Notes: generated from the letters alone by a model not told the origin. A stretch of 64,000 nucleotides of DNA from Izhakiella capsodis (GCF_900115045.1 NZ_FOVC01000011.1:1-64000), one strand, 5' to 3'; shown: positions 36,082 through 44,695, counted from the stretch's first letter. A program made the numbers and translations.

Positions 36082-36840
36082 TTACCTGTTATCACACCCG
36101 CTTTCTACGTCTGTTCTCTCAATAGCGGGTAAAATCTCAATAAGAATATCTTTCAGGTGCCCCGCCAACGCTTTCCCTCCGGGTGCTTTTATTTCTTTGT
36201 TGGCAAAATCTGTTCGTATCAGGCTGGTAGGATCTTCAAGATGTTTTCTCAGATTTTCCGCAACATCTGCCCCATAGTGAATATAAATAAAGGATTTTAA
36301 AGTAACGGCCAAATAGTTGATGGTTTTCGCTGATACAGGCTTACCCTCGGCTAAAACCTCGTCGCCTTCAGGATCTGTCAGAAAATGAAATAGTTTCTCT
36401 AGCTCCTTACCGGGAATGCAAAGACCGTCCAGACCGTAGGTAAGTGAAAGTATTGCGCATAGCCATTGGCCGTTATCGTCACAAACGGAATATTCAGGTT
36501 TCATACTTACATGCAGTTTACGCTCTGTATAGTTATCCTTAGAGCCGTATCTCTTAACGCTGAGTATTGCGTAATCATCCGAGGGAAGGCCGTAATCTAC
36601 CGACTCCCAGAATACGTGAAAACTGACCGGAGAAACTGAAAGCAAAACCTCTCTGCCGGTGCCCGGTGCCGGGACGTTTTCGCAGGCTATATGGTCAGGT
36701 AGCGAAAAACATAACTCGATATGTTTTTCATTCCAAAGCGTCAGCAAATCCTCACTGGTGCAATCTGCCCCGTGAGCGCATAGCATCTGTGCTGCCCTAT
36801 CCAGAGAATAGCTGGATAGTGGGGCCAGGAATTTACTCAT
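36082..36840 (-). CDS. Hypothetical protein (252 aa), accessory segment
   Basis: 252 residues, soluble, no signal peptide. It begins MSKFLAPLSSYSLDRAAQML. A helical N-terminal part has a possible helix-turn-helix (CAHGADCTSEDLLTLWNEK), as in short DNA-binding modules that read a gene-end or phage regulator. A beta-rich middle follows, then a C-terminal helical region with KTINYLAVTLKSFIYIHYGA. No catalytic motif is recognisable. The start codon lacks a strong ribosome-binding site. Stop codons are absent over 252 codons and the amino-acid use is ordinary, so the gene is probably real. Family and role are unknown. Confidence 0.7.
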   Translation of the reverse strand: MSKFLAPLSSYSLDRAAQMLCAHGADCTSEDLLTLWNEKHIELCFSLPDHIACENVPAPGTGREVLLSVSPVSFHVFWESVDYGLPSDDYAILSVKRYGSKDNYTERKLHVSMKPEYSVCDDNGQWLCAILSLTYGLDGLCIPGKELEKLFHFLTDPEGDEVLAEGKPVSAKTINYLAVTLKSFIYIHYGADVAENLRKHLEDPTSLIRTDFANKEIKAPGGKALAGHLKDILIEILPAIERTDVESGCDNR

Positions 36841-37025
36841 CTGCTACGTACGCCATCCATGTCATCGCCTAAGTGAAAGAAGAAGACGCAGGCGGTAAAG
36901 CTTGCCGCTTCTCTGTTCGTCGGAAAGTCTATTAAGGACAATTTTACAACGTAATGGCTTAGAGTGGAAACGTAAAGCTTCCAGCCCCATATGGCAACTG
37001 ATATAGTTACCGGGCGAAGAAATAC

Positions 37026-37045
37026 AGATTCTTTTATGAGAATCT
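37026..37045. repeat. Inverted repeat in the mig-14 leader
   Basis: AGATTCT (37026-37032) and AGAATCT (37039-37045) form a perfect 7-bp inverted repeat with a 6-base spacer, ending 17 bases before the mig-14 ATG. It could be a regulator-binding site or an RNA hairpin close to the ribosome-binding site. Confidence 0.5.
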
Positions 37046-37061
37046 AACAATGGAATACAAC

Positions 37062-37955
37062 ATGTTAATTCGTAAGTTCCTGGGTTGGGAAGAAGCTTCT
37101 TTTGATGAATACAAACGATGTTATTCACAATATGGCGGTAACTTTTCTACTCACCCAGATGTGTTAGCTTATATTCATAGCAATGCCGATTGTAAAGAGA
37201 AATACTTCGTTCATCTTACATCAGGTAGGATAAATGGTGGGGTGTACGTATGGCATAAAAACAGGCTAGCTAATGATACATGTACTGATTTAGTGACGTC
37301 GCATCTATGCATTCCCGTCGCTAAAGATGAATTGATTTTACCTGTGGCTAAAGAAAAGAAAACTTTCATACCCTTCAAAAGCAAAATAATTTCGCCAATA
37401 AATAAAAATATTTTTAATAGAAATGAACTATTTAATGCAAGAAGAGCCATTTGTCTGGCTAAACCTTTAGCATCGTTTTCAAAGAAGACAGTTCAGACAC
37501 GAAAAAGAGAACTGAGTAAGTTTTTAAATGATGGTGGAGAAATAAAGGAGCAATCTGAATTCCAATCGGATGAGATGGTGGATATATACCACTCCCTTTT
37601 TGAAATGCGGTGGGGGAAACGAAACTATGATGGCAGAAATGAACGGAATTTTATTAAAAAATTCAGGAGTAATTTTTTCGGAAAGATTCTTTATTTAAAT
37701 AATAAGCCTTGTGCTTTTATGTTGATAACACGTTGCGATTCGGGAAACACGATTTTACTGGACTTTATAAATATTGGGATAAATAAGGAAATTAGAAAGC
37801 ACTCTTTAGGCTCTATCCTGATGTGGATCAATGTAAATGAAGCATATAACAATATTTCTTCTGAAGGTAAGCATATTCGATTCTCCTTTGGGAAGCCAAC
37901 CTTAGATTACAAACAACGGTGGTGCTTTCAGGAAAAGCTTGGCAGGCTGCTATGA
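37062..37955 (+). CDS. mig-14: Mig-14 family protein (antimicrobial-peptide resistance)
   Basis: 297 residues from MLIRKFLGWEEASFDEY, matching the start of Salmonella Mig-14 (IRKFLGW). The shared pattern continues through YGGNFSTHPDV, the NARRAICLAKP region, RKRELSKFLNDGGEI, ILYLNNKPCAFMLI, LDFINIG, HSLGSILMW and the end FSFGKPTLDYKQRW. The C-terminal half has an acetyltransferase (GNAT/FemAB-like) feel. In Salmonella it is a membrane-associated, PhoP/SlyA-controlled factor for resistance to cationic peptides and survival in macrophages. The ATG at 37062 is chosen over 37050 by family alignment and the TGGAA before it. It is clearly more AT-rich than its neighbours, pointing to horizontal transfer. 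Confidence 0.85.
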   Translation: MLIRKFLGWEEASFDEYKRCYSQYGGNFSTHPDVLAYIHSNADCKEKYFVHLTSGRINGGVYVWHKNRLANDTCTDLVTSHLCIPVAKDELILPVAKEKKTFIPFKSKIISPINKNIFNRNELFNARRAICLAKPLASFSKKTVQTRKRELSKFLNDGGEIKEQSEFQSDEMVDIYHSLFEMRWGKRNYDGRNERNFIKKFRSNFFGKILYLNNKPCAFMLITRCDSGNTILLDFINIGINKEIRKHSLGSILMWINVNEAYNNISSEGKHIRFSFGKPTLDYKQRWCFQEKLGRLL

Positions 37956-38814
37956 ATAAATCGCCTCCACTTTATATAGGGCAATAGGGGATGTGACTGG
38001 CATTGTGGACTTCTATAGCAATTCCTCCTTTTAATAAAGTCGTTGATAAACGCCCTATCTGTATTTGCTGCAAAAAATGATAATTCACGTCGATTGCAAC
38101 GTTGTGAGCGCGTACACCTATCTAATAGGAGCTTAGTAACTCGACGTGAATTACCACGAGTGTATCGGACGCATCAGAATCCGCGATAATTGGTATTATC
38201 CAGATAGCGATTGTAATCACTCTCGATATCGTTAAGCACCGCTGCTCGTATCACTTACTGACATCCCTGAGTTAATAGTAGCCGCTCGGGCTGAAATCCT
38301 GTGAGGCTCTCTCCCGCAGAACCTGGCGACTAAGGCTGGTCGCAATGGTTTTACATTGAAGCGATGCCTCTGAGTTCGTAACTCAGCCGCCAGACGCAAA
38401 AGCGCCACTGACTGAATCGCGGCCGGACATTTATGGTTATACGAGTACGCTACGCATGGGCCTTAATGGTGTCTTTCAATAAAAACATCCTTCATTCAGG
38501 CGTTTCTCGAAGTATGTCGCTGCTTTTTGGCGAATGCCCGGCTCCTCATCTCATCCAGCCAACTGACGTTTAAGTCGGGGAGCACCGCCGACCTTTCCTG
38601 CCCATGTTCAGAAAAAAGTCCGTTATGACGCGGGCTATAGGGTATCAGGAAGTTGTTGTGAGATTTGAAGAGTTTGATAGTAAATCTACTCGATTGAATC
38701 TGCTCATTGAGTAAGCGCGTAAAGGTCTTTTATTGGCTGGTTTTTTGCTAAAGCGTTTTTCGTTTGGTACACCCTATATCCGCGATGTTATGCCATCATA
38801 TGCGACAGTATGAA
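37956..38814. other. Decayed intergenic segment behind mig-14
   Basis: About 860 bases with no intact gene. On the minus strand one stretch (about 38240-38430) stays open for some 65 codons and gives an arginine/alanine-rich peptide without a start codon, which may be the tail of a lost gene. Base composition is higher in GC than mig-14. The only clear structure is the inverted repeat at 38081-38153. It probably represents remains of mobile DNA at the junction with the yicC block. Confidence 0.45.
38081..38153. repeat. Perfect 13-bp inverted repeat with 47-bp spacer
   Basis: TAATTCACGTCGA at 38081-38093 and TCGACGTGAATTA at 38141-38153 are exact reverse complements. The total length of 73 bases and the lack of coding potential suggest a miniature element, a recombination site or a large RNA hairpin. 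No other copy was noticed in this window. Confidence 0.6.
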
Positions 38815-38841
38815 AATTAAAAAGCCCGCATTTAGCGGGCT
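38815..38841 (-). terminator. yicC terminator
   Basis: On the minus strand AGCCCGC pairs with GCGGGCT (7 bp, 5-base loop) and is followed by TTTTAA. It lies 40 bases after the yicC stop codon. Confidence 0.8.
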
Positions 38842-38880
38842 GGGTGGGTTTTCTGCTACTGAGTGCGACGGCATGCAACG

Positions 38881-39744
38881 TTACTCAATATTTTGAATCT
38901 GCTCGCGCATCTGCTCTATCAGCACTTTAAGCTCTATAGCAGAAGTTGTGATATCCGCATTGATTGATTTCGATGCCAGGGTATTCGACTCGCGATTGAA
39001 TTCTTGCATCATAAAATCAAGGCGGCGACCAACAGCCTCTTTTTTCTTCAGGATGTTATAAGTCTCTTTTACATGGGCATCGAGGCGGTCGAGCTCTTCG
39101 GCAACGTCGATACGCTGCGCCATCATTACCAGCTCTTGTTCAAGACGGTTGCTGTCAGTCTGCACTTCTGCGTCTTCCAGCTTATTTATCAGCCTTTCGC
39201 GCTGCCATTTCAGAACGTCCGGCATATGCGATCGTACATTACTGACTTCAGCACTGACGCCGACCAGCCGCTGTTCGATCAGACTCTTCAGGGCCGCGCC
39301 TTCAGTTTCGCGGGCGGTAATAAAATCATCAATTGTGCCGTCGAGCCCGCCCAGCAGGGTTTCTGCTATAGCGCTCAGATCCTGCTCGCCTGCCGACATG
39401 ACGCCCGGCCAGCGCAAAATATCCAGCGGATTAATTTCGCCCTCATCGCTCTGCATTTTTACCCAGTTGGCCGCTTTTACCAGCTGGATTGCCAGCGGCT
39501 CATTGAGAATTAGTTCGCCCTGAGATTGCAGATCGGCCTCGAAGCGTAGCCCGCATTCGACCTTGCCACGAGTTAATCGACTACGTAGCCTTTCGCGCAC
39601 TATGGGTTCAAGACTGCGGAACTGCTCAGGCAGACGGATGTAGGTTTCCAGATAGCGTTGGTTTACTGAACGTAGTTCCCAGGCGGCACTGCCCCAGTCG
39701 CCTTTAATTTCGCGCCGTGCGTAGGCGGTCATGCTGCGAATCAT
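38881..39744 (-). CDS. yicC: YicC family endoribonuclease
   Basis: 287 residues, the E. coli length, from MIRSMTAYARREIKGDWG to MREQIQNIE. It shows the conserved N-terminal SMTAYA...WELRSVNQRYLE and the C-terminal domain with RRLDFMMQEFNRESNTLASKS. YicC-type proteins are now described as a class of endoribonuclease, and in E. coli YicC promotes decay of the small RNA RyhB. Divergent from rph, as in E. coli. Confidence 0.94.
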   Translation of the reverse strand: MIRSMTAYARREIKGDWGSAAWELRSVNQRYLETYIRLPEQFRSLEPIVRERLRSRLTRGKVECGLRFEADLQSQGELILNEPLAIQLVKAANWVKMQSDEGEINPLDILRWPGVMSAGEQDLSAIAETLLGGLDGTIDDFITARETEGAALKSLIEQRLVGVSAEVSNVRSHMPDVLKWQRERLINKLEDAEVQTDSNRLEQELVMMAQRIDVAEELDRLDAHVKETYNILKKKEAVGRRLDFMMQEFNRESNTLASKSINADITTSAIELKVLIEQMREQIQNIE

Positions 39745-39930
39745 GTAGATTACCCGTAAAAATGAATGTTCACTGATTATAGCGACGAGCGTTGAGGGTT
39801 GACAGGCGCGGGTGCAATAACGGTTAAATCCTTTACCACAGTCCAGTTGAAGCGAGTATACGCAGGATAGGCATCCAGTGGTGAATTTCGTATAATGCGC
39901 AACTAAATACTATACCGCCGGAGAGAATTT

Positions 39931-40647
39931 ATGCGTCCAGCAGGCCGTAATGCACAGCAGGTGCGCCCCGTTACCCTCACTCGTCATTATACTAAGCATG
40001 CGGAAGGCTCTGTGCTCGTTGAGTTTGGTGAAACAAAAGTGCTCTGCAATGCCACCGTAGAAGAAGGCGTGCCGCGCTTTTTGAAAGGCCAAGGGCAGGG
40101 ATGGATCACGGCGGAGTACGGCATGTTGCCGCGGGCAACACATAGCCGGAATGCTCGTGAAGCGGCGAAAGGAAAACAAGGCGGTCGCACACTTGAAATC
40201 CAAAGGCTGATTGCGCGTTCACTGCGCGCGGCAGTGGATTTGCACAAGCTGGGCGAATATACCATTACCCTTGACTGCGATGTAATTCAGGCTGATGGCG
40301 GCACCCGCACGGCCTCCATTACTGGGGCTTGCGTAGCGCTGGCTGATGCGCTTGACGCGATGGTCGCCAATAAGCAGCTGGCCGCAAGTCCAATGAAGGG
40401 TATGGTCGCCGCGATTTCTGTTGGTATCGTCAATGGTAATGCGGTATGTGACCTTGAATACGTTGAAGATTCTGCAGCTGAAACCGACATGAATGTTGTC
40501 ATGATGGAAGATGGACGCATGATTGAAGTACAAGGAACGGCAGAGGGTGAGCCATTCAGTCATGAGGAGCTATTGAACTTGCTCGAGCTGGCACGTAGCG
40601 GCATAACGACCCTGGTGGCAGCGCAAAAGGCTGCACTGACAAACTGA
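39931..40647 (+). CDS. rph: Ribonuclease PH
   Basis: 238 residues. A phosphorolytic 3'-5' exoribonuclease that trims tRNA 3' ends and takes part in rRNA turnover. The start MRPAGRNAQQVRPVTLTRH, the GWITAEYGMLPRATHSR segment and the phosphate site near RSLRAAV are typical. The frame is intact through the C-terminus, unlike E. coli K-12, where a frameshift near the end lowers pyrE expression. CCGGAGAG precedes the ATG. It is followed after 50 bases by pyrE, with an attenuator between. Confidence 0.97.
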   Translation: MRPAGRNAQQVRPVTLTRHYTKHAEGSVLVEFGETKVLCNATVEEGVPRFLKGQGQGWITAEYGMLPRATHSRNAREAAKGKQGGRTLEIQRLIARSLRAAVDLHKLGEYTITLDCDVIQADGGTRTASITGACVALADALDAMVANKQLAASPMKGMVAAISVGIVNGNAVCDLEYVEDSAAETDMNVVMMEDGRMIEVQGTAEGEPFSHEELLNLLELARSGITTLVAAQKAALTN

Positions 40648-40654
40648 TGAAGCA

Positions 40655-40678
40655 GGCGACCTCCGAGTCGTCTTTTTT
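40655..40678 (+). promoter_or_regulatory. rph-pyrE intercistronic attenuator
   Basis: GGCGAC (40655-40660) pairs with GTCGTC (40667-40672), one pair being G-U, and is followed by six T residues. It begins eight bases after the rph stop codon and ends 20 bases before the pyrE ATG. In E. coli a terminator at this place is suppressed when ribosomes translating rph follow closely behind polymerase slowed by low UTP, coupling pyrE expression to the pyrimidine supply. Confidence 0.9.
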
Positions 40679-40697
40679 ACACGATGAGGATGCGGAT

Positions 40698-41339
40698 ATG
40701 AAGGCCTGGCAGCGACAGTTTATTGAGTTTGCACTGAACAAGCAGGTGCTGAAATTTGGCGAGTTTACGCTAAAATCCGGGCGCGTCAGTCCCTATTTTT
40801 TTAATGCGGGACTTTTCAATACGGGTCGTGATATCGCCCTATTGGGCCGTTTCTACGCGCAGGCGCTGATTGATTACGGTATTGATTTCGATTTACTGTT
40901 TGGGCCGGCATACAAGGGCATCCCGATTGTAACCACTACCGCCGTAGCATTAGCTGATCACCATGACCGCGATGTCCCCTGGTGTTTCAATCGCAAAGAG
41001 GCGAAAGATCACGGCGAGGGCGGCCTTCTGGTCGGTAGTCCGTTGCAAGGAAGAGTGATGCTGGTGGATGATGTTATTACCGCCGGAACGGCTATTCGTG
41101 AATCAATGGCGATTATACAGGCAAATAAGGCGCATTTGTCAGGCGTACTGATTTCTCTGGATCGACAGGAGCGTGGATTGGCAGATATTTCGGCAATTCA
41201 AGAAGTTGAGCGTGATTATAAATGCAGCGTTATCGCGATTATTACTCTTGCTGATTTAATCAGCTATCTGGAAGAAAAACCAGAATTGGCCGATCATCTG
41301 GCCAGCGTCCGGTCTTATCGAAATACCTACGGTGTCTGA
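40698..41339 (+). CDS. pyrE: Orotate phosphoribosyltransferase
   Basis: 213 residues, as in E. coli. It joins orotate and PRPP to give OMP in pyrimidine synthesis. The PRPP-binding motif is VMLVDDVITAGTAIRE near residue 120, and the flexible loop is FNRKEAKDHGEGG near 98. The ATG at 40698 gives MKAWQRQFIEFALNKQVL, the family start; the longer frame begins inside the attenuator region. Downstream of rph in the same operon. Confidence 0.97.
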   Translation: MKAWQRQFIEFALNKQVLKFGEFTLKSGRVSPYFFNAGLFNTGRDIALLGRFYAQALIDYGIDFDLLFGPAYKGIPIVTTTAVALADHHDRDVPWCFNRKEAKDHGEGGLLVGSPLQGRVMLVDDVITAGTAIRESMAIIQANKAHLSGVLISLDRQERGLADISAIQEVERDYKCSVIAIITLADLISYLEEKPELADHLASVRSYRNTYGV

Positions 41340-41373
41340 AACCGACCGCAGGAAGATATCAGGCATGGTACAG

Positions 41374-41404
41374 GCGCAGTCAGTTTACCAGACTGCGCTT
41401 TTTT
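41374..41404 (+). terminator. pyrE terminator
   Basis: GCGCAGTC (41374-41381) with GACTGCGC (41391-41398), a 9-base loop and six T residues, 35 bases after the pyrE stop. Confidence 0.88.
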
Positions 41405-41437
41405 CTGTCGCTTAAATGAAGTGATGACCACCGCGGT

Positions 41438-42034
41438 TTATATTAACTGCGCGGCAATCAACGGCCATCGGGTATCAAAATCCTGAGTGGGGCGATAGCG
41501 AAACTCCGAACGGACATAGCGTGACAGCAGCCCTTCACAGCTTGCCAGAATTTGGCTGGCAAGCAGGGTTTCATCGTTGCTGAACCCCTCACCTTCGCGT
41601 AATTTACGTTCGCGCAGAACCTGGCGCAGCTGTACTTCGATACGTTCAAAAAGCTGGTTGATTCGTCCCTGTAAACGATCCTGTTCAAACATTAACGCAT
41701 GGCCGGTAAGAATGCGCGTCAGGCCAGGATTACGTTCGCCAAAGCCAAGTATTAACTGCGTGATTAAGCGCAGACGAGGCAGCGTCTCTTTTTCGTCTTG
41801 TAAAATCAGATTTATGCGTGTAATCAGGCTGTTTTCAATAAACTCGATTAGGCTGTCGAACATTTTAGTTTTGCTGGGAAAGTGGCGATAAAGTGCCGCC
41901 TCTGAAACACCAACCGTTGCCGCCAGCTTGGCTGTGGTTATACGCTGACTACCGTCGCTGGACTCCAGCATTTGTGCTAAAGCCTGAAGTATTTCATCAC
42001 GGCGGTTTTTTTTAGCGCGTTTTTGTTCTGCCAT
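41438..42034 (-). CDS. slmA: Nucleoid occlusion factor SlmA
   Basis: 198 residues, as in E. coli. A TetR-fold protein with an N-terminal helix-turn-helix (ITTAKLAATVGVSEAALYRHF near residues 32-52). It binds specific sites spread over the chromosome and blocks FtsZ-ring assembly over the nucleoid. Convergent with pyrE and downstream of dut, the usual coaBC-dut-slmA order; a gap of 138 bases separates it from dut. Confidence 0.96.
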   Translation of the reverse strand: MAEQKRAKKNRRDEILQALAQMLESSDGSQRITTAKLAATVGVSEAALYRHFPSKTKMFDSLIEFIENSLITRINLILQDEKETLPRLRLITQLILGFGERNPGLTRILTGHALMFEQDRLQGRINQLFERIEVQLRQVLRERKLREGEGFSNDETLLASQILASCEGLLSRYVRSEFRYRPTQDFDTRWPLIAAQLI

Positions 42035-42172
42035 CTCTGCAAAGACCCCTGAAAATCACCTTCAATGGACATAAGCTCACGTTCCCCTGTCGGATAAATT
42101 ACCCATCAGGAAACAGGATACGTGAAACGTATTATCAGGCGCCAGGCGCCTCAGATATTGATGGTGAGGTGG

Positions 42173-42631
42173 CTATTGTCGGCCTGAATGACCGAATCCT
42201 CCTTCACCGCGCAAGCTGGCGTCAAAAGATTCAACGATATTAAACTCCGCCTGCACTACCGGTACAAAAACCAACTGAGCGATGCGTTCGCCGGGTTCAA
42301 TAATAAAAGTATCCTGGCCGCGATTCCAGACGGAAACCATCAGCTGCCCTTGATAATCAGAGTCAATCAGGCCCACCAGATTTCCCAGCACGATACCGTG
42401 TTTGTGGCCAAGGCCGGAGCGAGGAAGGATAACGGCTGCCAGTTGCGGATCGGCGATGTGTATCGCCAGCCCGGTTGGCACCAGAGTTGTTTGTCCCGGT
42501 AGTAGCTCAATCGCTGCGTCCAGGCAGGCGCGCAAATCCAGCCCGGCTGAACCAGAAGTTGCATAGGACGGTAGAGGAAAAGTGTTTCCGACACGGGGAT
42601 CGAGGATTTTAATGTCTATTTTTTTCATCAT
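42173..42631 (-). CDS. dut: dUTP diphosphatase
   Basis: 152 residues, the E. coli length. The trimeric enzyme hydrolyses dUTP to dUMP, keeping uracil out of DNA and feeding dTMP synthesis. The five family motifs are visible, including SAGLDLRA, PRSGLGHKHGIVLGN, GLIDSDYQG and the C-terminal GGFGHSGRQ that closes over the active site. Its start overlaps the 3' end of coaBC by 23 bases, so translation is probably coupled. Confidence 0.97.
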   Translation of the reverse strand: MMKKIDIKILDPRVGNTFPLPSYATSGSAGLDLRACLDAAIELLPGQTTLVPTGLAIHIADPQLAAVILPRSGLGHKHGIVLGNLVGLIDSDYQGQLMVSVWNRGQDTFIIEPGERIAQLVFVPVVQAEFNIVESFDASLRGEGGFGHSGRQ

Positions 42632-43823
42632 AACGAAGAATAATCTCGTCTAATAATTGTTGGGCAAGGCGTGTTTTGTCGCTGAGTTGCAGGACTTTCT
42701 CTCCTTGCTGCCAAAAAAGATGCAGCGCATTATTATTGCTGTTGAAACCTTGTCCCGCTCGGGACACATCATTGGCGCAGATCAAATCGAGCTTTTTCCG
42801 CAACAGCTTTTGCCGGGCGTATTCTTCCACATTCTGGGTTTCAGCGGCAAATCCGACAACGTAAGGTCGTTCGCTGGTCATCTCCGCAACCCCTGCCACA
42901 ATATCAGGATTCTTTACCATTCTCAGCGTCATTTCTTCGCCCTGCTTTTTAATTTTTTCCGTGGCGATTTCACCGGCGCGGTAATCAGCTACCGCCGCAC
43001 AGCCAATAAAAATATGCTGCTGCCTGACGTAGCGCATTACCGCTTCCTGCATGTCCAGTGCGCTGATGACGTCAATACGTTGCACGTTGGCGGGAGTAGG
43101 TTGGTTTACTGGCCCAGCAATCAGCGTGACCTGGGCTCCACGACGCACTGCGGCTTGAGCGATGGCGAAGCCCATTTTTCCCGAGCTATGGTTAGAGATA
43201 AACCTCACCGGGTCGACCGCCTCACGCGTAGGACCTGCGGTTATCATAATCTTCAGGTGTTGCAGATTGTTGACGGGAACAGCCCATTTCACGGCTTCGG
43301 TGACAATAGCAAGCGGGTCAATCATACGCCCTGGGCCTATGTCACCACAGGCCTGGCTACCGCTATCTGGCCCCCATATCATCATTCCCCTGCTTGCCAG
43401 CTTTGTCAGATTCTCTTGCATGACTGCTGCCCGAAACATCTGTTGATTCATTGCTGGCACAACGGCAACAGGTGCAGCTGTCGCCAGGCAGACAGTAGTG
43501 ACCAGATCATTTGCCATGCCACAGGCAAGGCGAGCAATGAGATCGGCGGTCGCCGGGGCAAGAATGACCAGGTCGGCCCATTTACCTAGCTCGATGTGGC
43601 CCATTGCAGCTTCTGCGGCGGGATCGAGCAGGCTGTCAGAGACAGGATAACCAGAAACGGCTTGCAGGCTAAGCGGCGTAATAAAGGCTTTGGCAGCCAC
43701 CGTCATTACAACCCTGACTTCAGCACCTCTGTCGCGCAGGCGGCGCACTATCTCTGGCGCTTTATAGGCAGCAATGCCCCCACTGACGCCCAGCACGATT
43801 TTTTTACCGTGTAATTCCATCAT
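42609..43823 (-). CDS. coaBC: Bifunctional phosphopantothenoylcysteine synthetase/decarboxylase CoaBC (Dfp)
   Basis: 404 residues. The N-terminal flavodoxin-like CoaC part has GVSGGIAAYK near residue 12, the active-site His in GHIELGKWAD near 74 and PAMNQQMF near 123. The C-terminal CoaB part starts near 190 with ITAGPTREAVDPVRFISNHS and includes the KMVKNPDI-type segment. It makes 4'-phosphopantetheine for coenzyme A. Of two adjacent ATGs the first (43823) has GTGGGG nine bases before it. The gene is divergent from radC. Confidence 0.96.
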   Translation of the reverse strand: MMELHGKKIVLGVSGGIAAYKAPEIVRRLRDRGAEVRVVMTVAAKAFITPLSLQAVSGYPVSDSLLDPAAEAAMGHIELGKWADLVILAPATADLIARLACGMANDLVTTVCLATAAPVAVVPAMNQQMFRAAVMQENLTKLASRGMMIWGPDSGSQACGDIGPGRMIDPLAIVTEAVKWAVPVNNLQHLKIMITAGPTREAVDPVRFISNHSSGKMGFAIAQAAVRRGAQVTLIAGPVNQPTPANVQRIDVISALDMQEAVMRYVRQQHIFIGCAAVADYRAGEIATEKIKKQGEEMTLRMVKNPDIVAGVAEMTSERPYVVGFAAETQNVEEYARQKLLRKKLDLICANDVSRAGQGFNSNNNALHLFWQQGEKVLQLSDKTRLAQQLLDEIILRYDEKNRH

Positions 43824-44026
43824 GATGTTTTGCCCCACCTAAGCTAGCGGTACGTGTTGCACGCCGTACTTTATCCGTATCTTATCACACTAAGATTAAC
43901 CGGGATTAGCGCAGGTGGTGGTCCCGTTAATTTTGCGAACATCGCCGAAAAATTGAGCCAGAAGAGTAGGCTCGAGAAACAACTGGTTGCATGATCAGCA
44001 TAAAGAGAATGTTTCGGGAAAAGATG

Positions 44027-44695
44027 ATGGCTAAAGCATGGGTGACACTTCCTCCACGGGAAAAAATGATCAAGTACGGTGCCGAAATGCTCAGTGATGC
44101 CGAGCTGCTGGCTTTATTTTTGCGCACCGGTACCCGGAATCTGCATGTCATTGAGGTCGCGGAGAGCCTGCTGTCAACCTTTGGTTCACTGCGGCGTATT
44201 TTGCAGGCTGATAGCAGTGAGCTTAATCAGATTAGTGGTATTGGCGTCTCGAAATTTACCCAGTTACACGCTATAGCAGAGCTGGCAGATCGCTTTTATG
44301 ATAGCCAGACCCTGCGTGACGAGAGTCTGAACAGTCCGCATTCTACACGGCGTTTTCTGCAGCGTCGGCTGATGCGCCAGCAGCGAGAAATATTTATGGT
44401 CATCTTTCTGGATAATCAGCATCAGGTTCTCAGTGCAGAGGAGATGTTTGCCGGAACGTTTAATTCGGTTGAGGTGCATCCTCGGGAAATTATTCGCCGG
44501 GCTTTGAAGCTTAACGCGGCGGCGCTGATCGTCGCTCACAACCATCCCTCCGGGGTTCCAGAGCCTAGCCGTGCTGACCGCCAGCTTACCGAGCAGCTCA
44601 GACAAGCCAGCTCTTTTTTTTCAATTCAACTACTCGACCATCTGGTGATCGGGCACGGTTGTAGCGTCTCTTTTGCCGAAAGAGGGTGGTTATAG
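44027..44695 (+). CDS. radC: RadC family JAMM-domain protein
   Basis: 222 residues from MAKAWVTLPPREKM, aligning residue for residue with the start of E. coli RadC. It has an N-terminal helix-hairpin-helix part (LNQISGIGVSKFTQL) and a C-terminal JAMM/MPN+ metalloprotease-like domain with VEVHPREI and AHNHPSGVPEPSRAD. The biochemical role is unsettled; the name came from a misassigned repair mutation. Several upstream ATGs are in frame; 44027 is chosen for its GGGA seven bases away and family alignment. Precedes rpmB as in E. coli. Confidence 0.9.
   Translation: MAKAWVTLPPREKMIKYGAEMLSDAELLALFLRTGTRNLHVIEVAESLLSTFGSLRRILQADSSELNQISGIGVSKFTQLHAIAELADRFYDSQTLRDESLNSPHSTRRFLQRRLMRQQREIFMVIFLDNQHQVLSAEEMFAGTFNSVEVHPREIIRRALKLNAAALIVAHNHPSGVPEPSRADRQLTEQLRQASSFFSIQLLDHLVIGHGCSVSFAERGWL

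Noticed and set aside
38240..38430. About 65-codon minus-strand open stretch behind mig-14 as an intact gene
   Set aside because: No start codon at the head of the stretch, and the Arg/Ala-rich peptide matches nothing known to me.
42657..43589. 310-codon open frame on the plus strand opposite coaBC
   Set aside because: Antisense to an essential, well-matched gene; rich in Cys and His as expected of a shadow frame and without family similarity.
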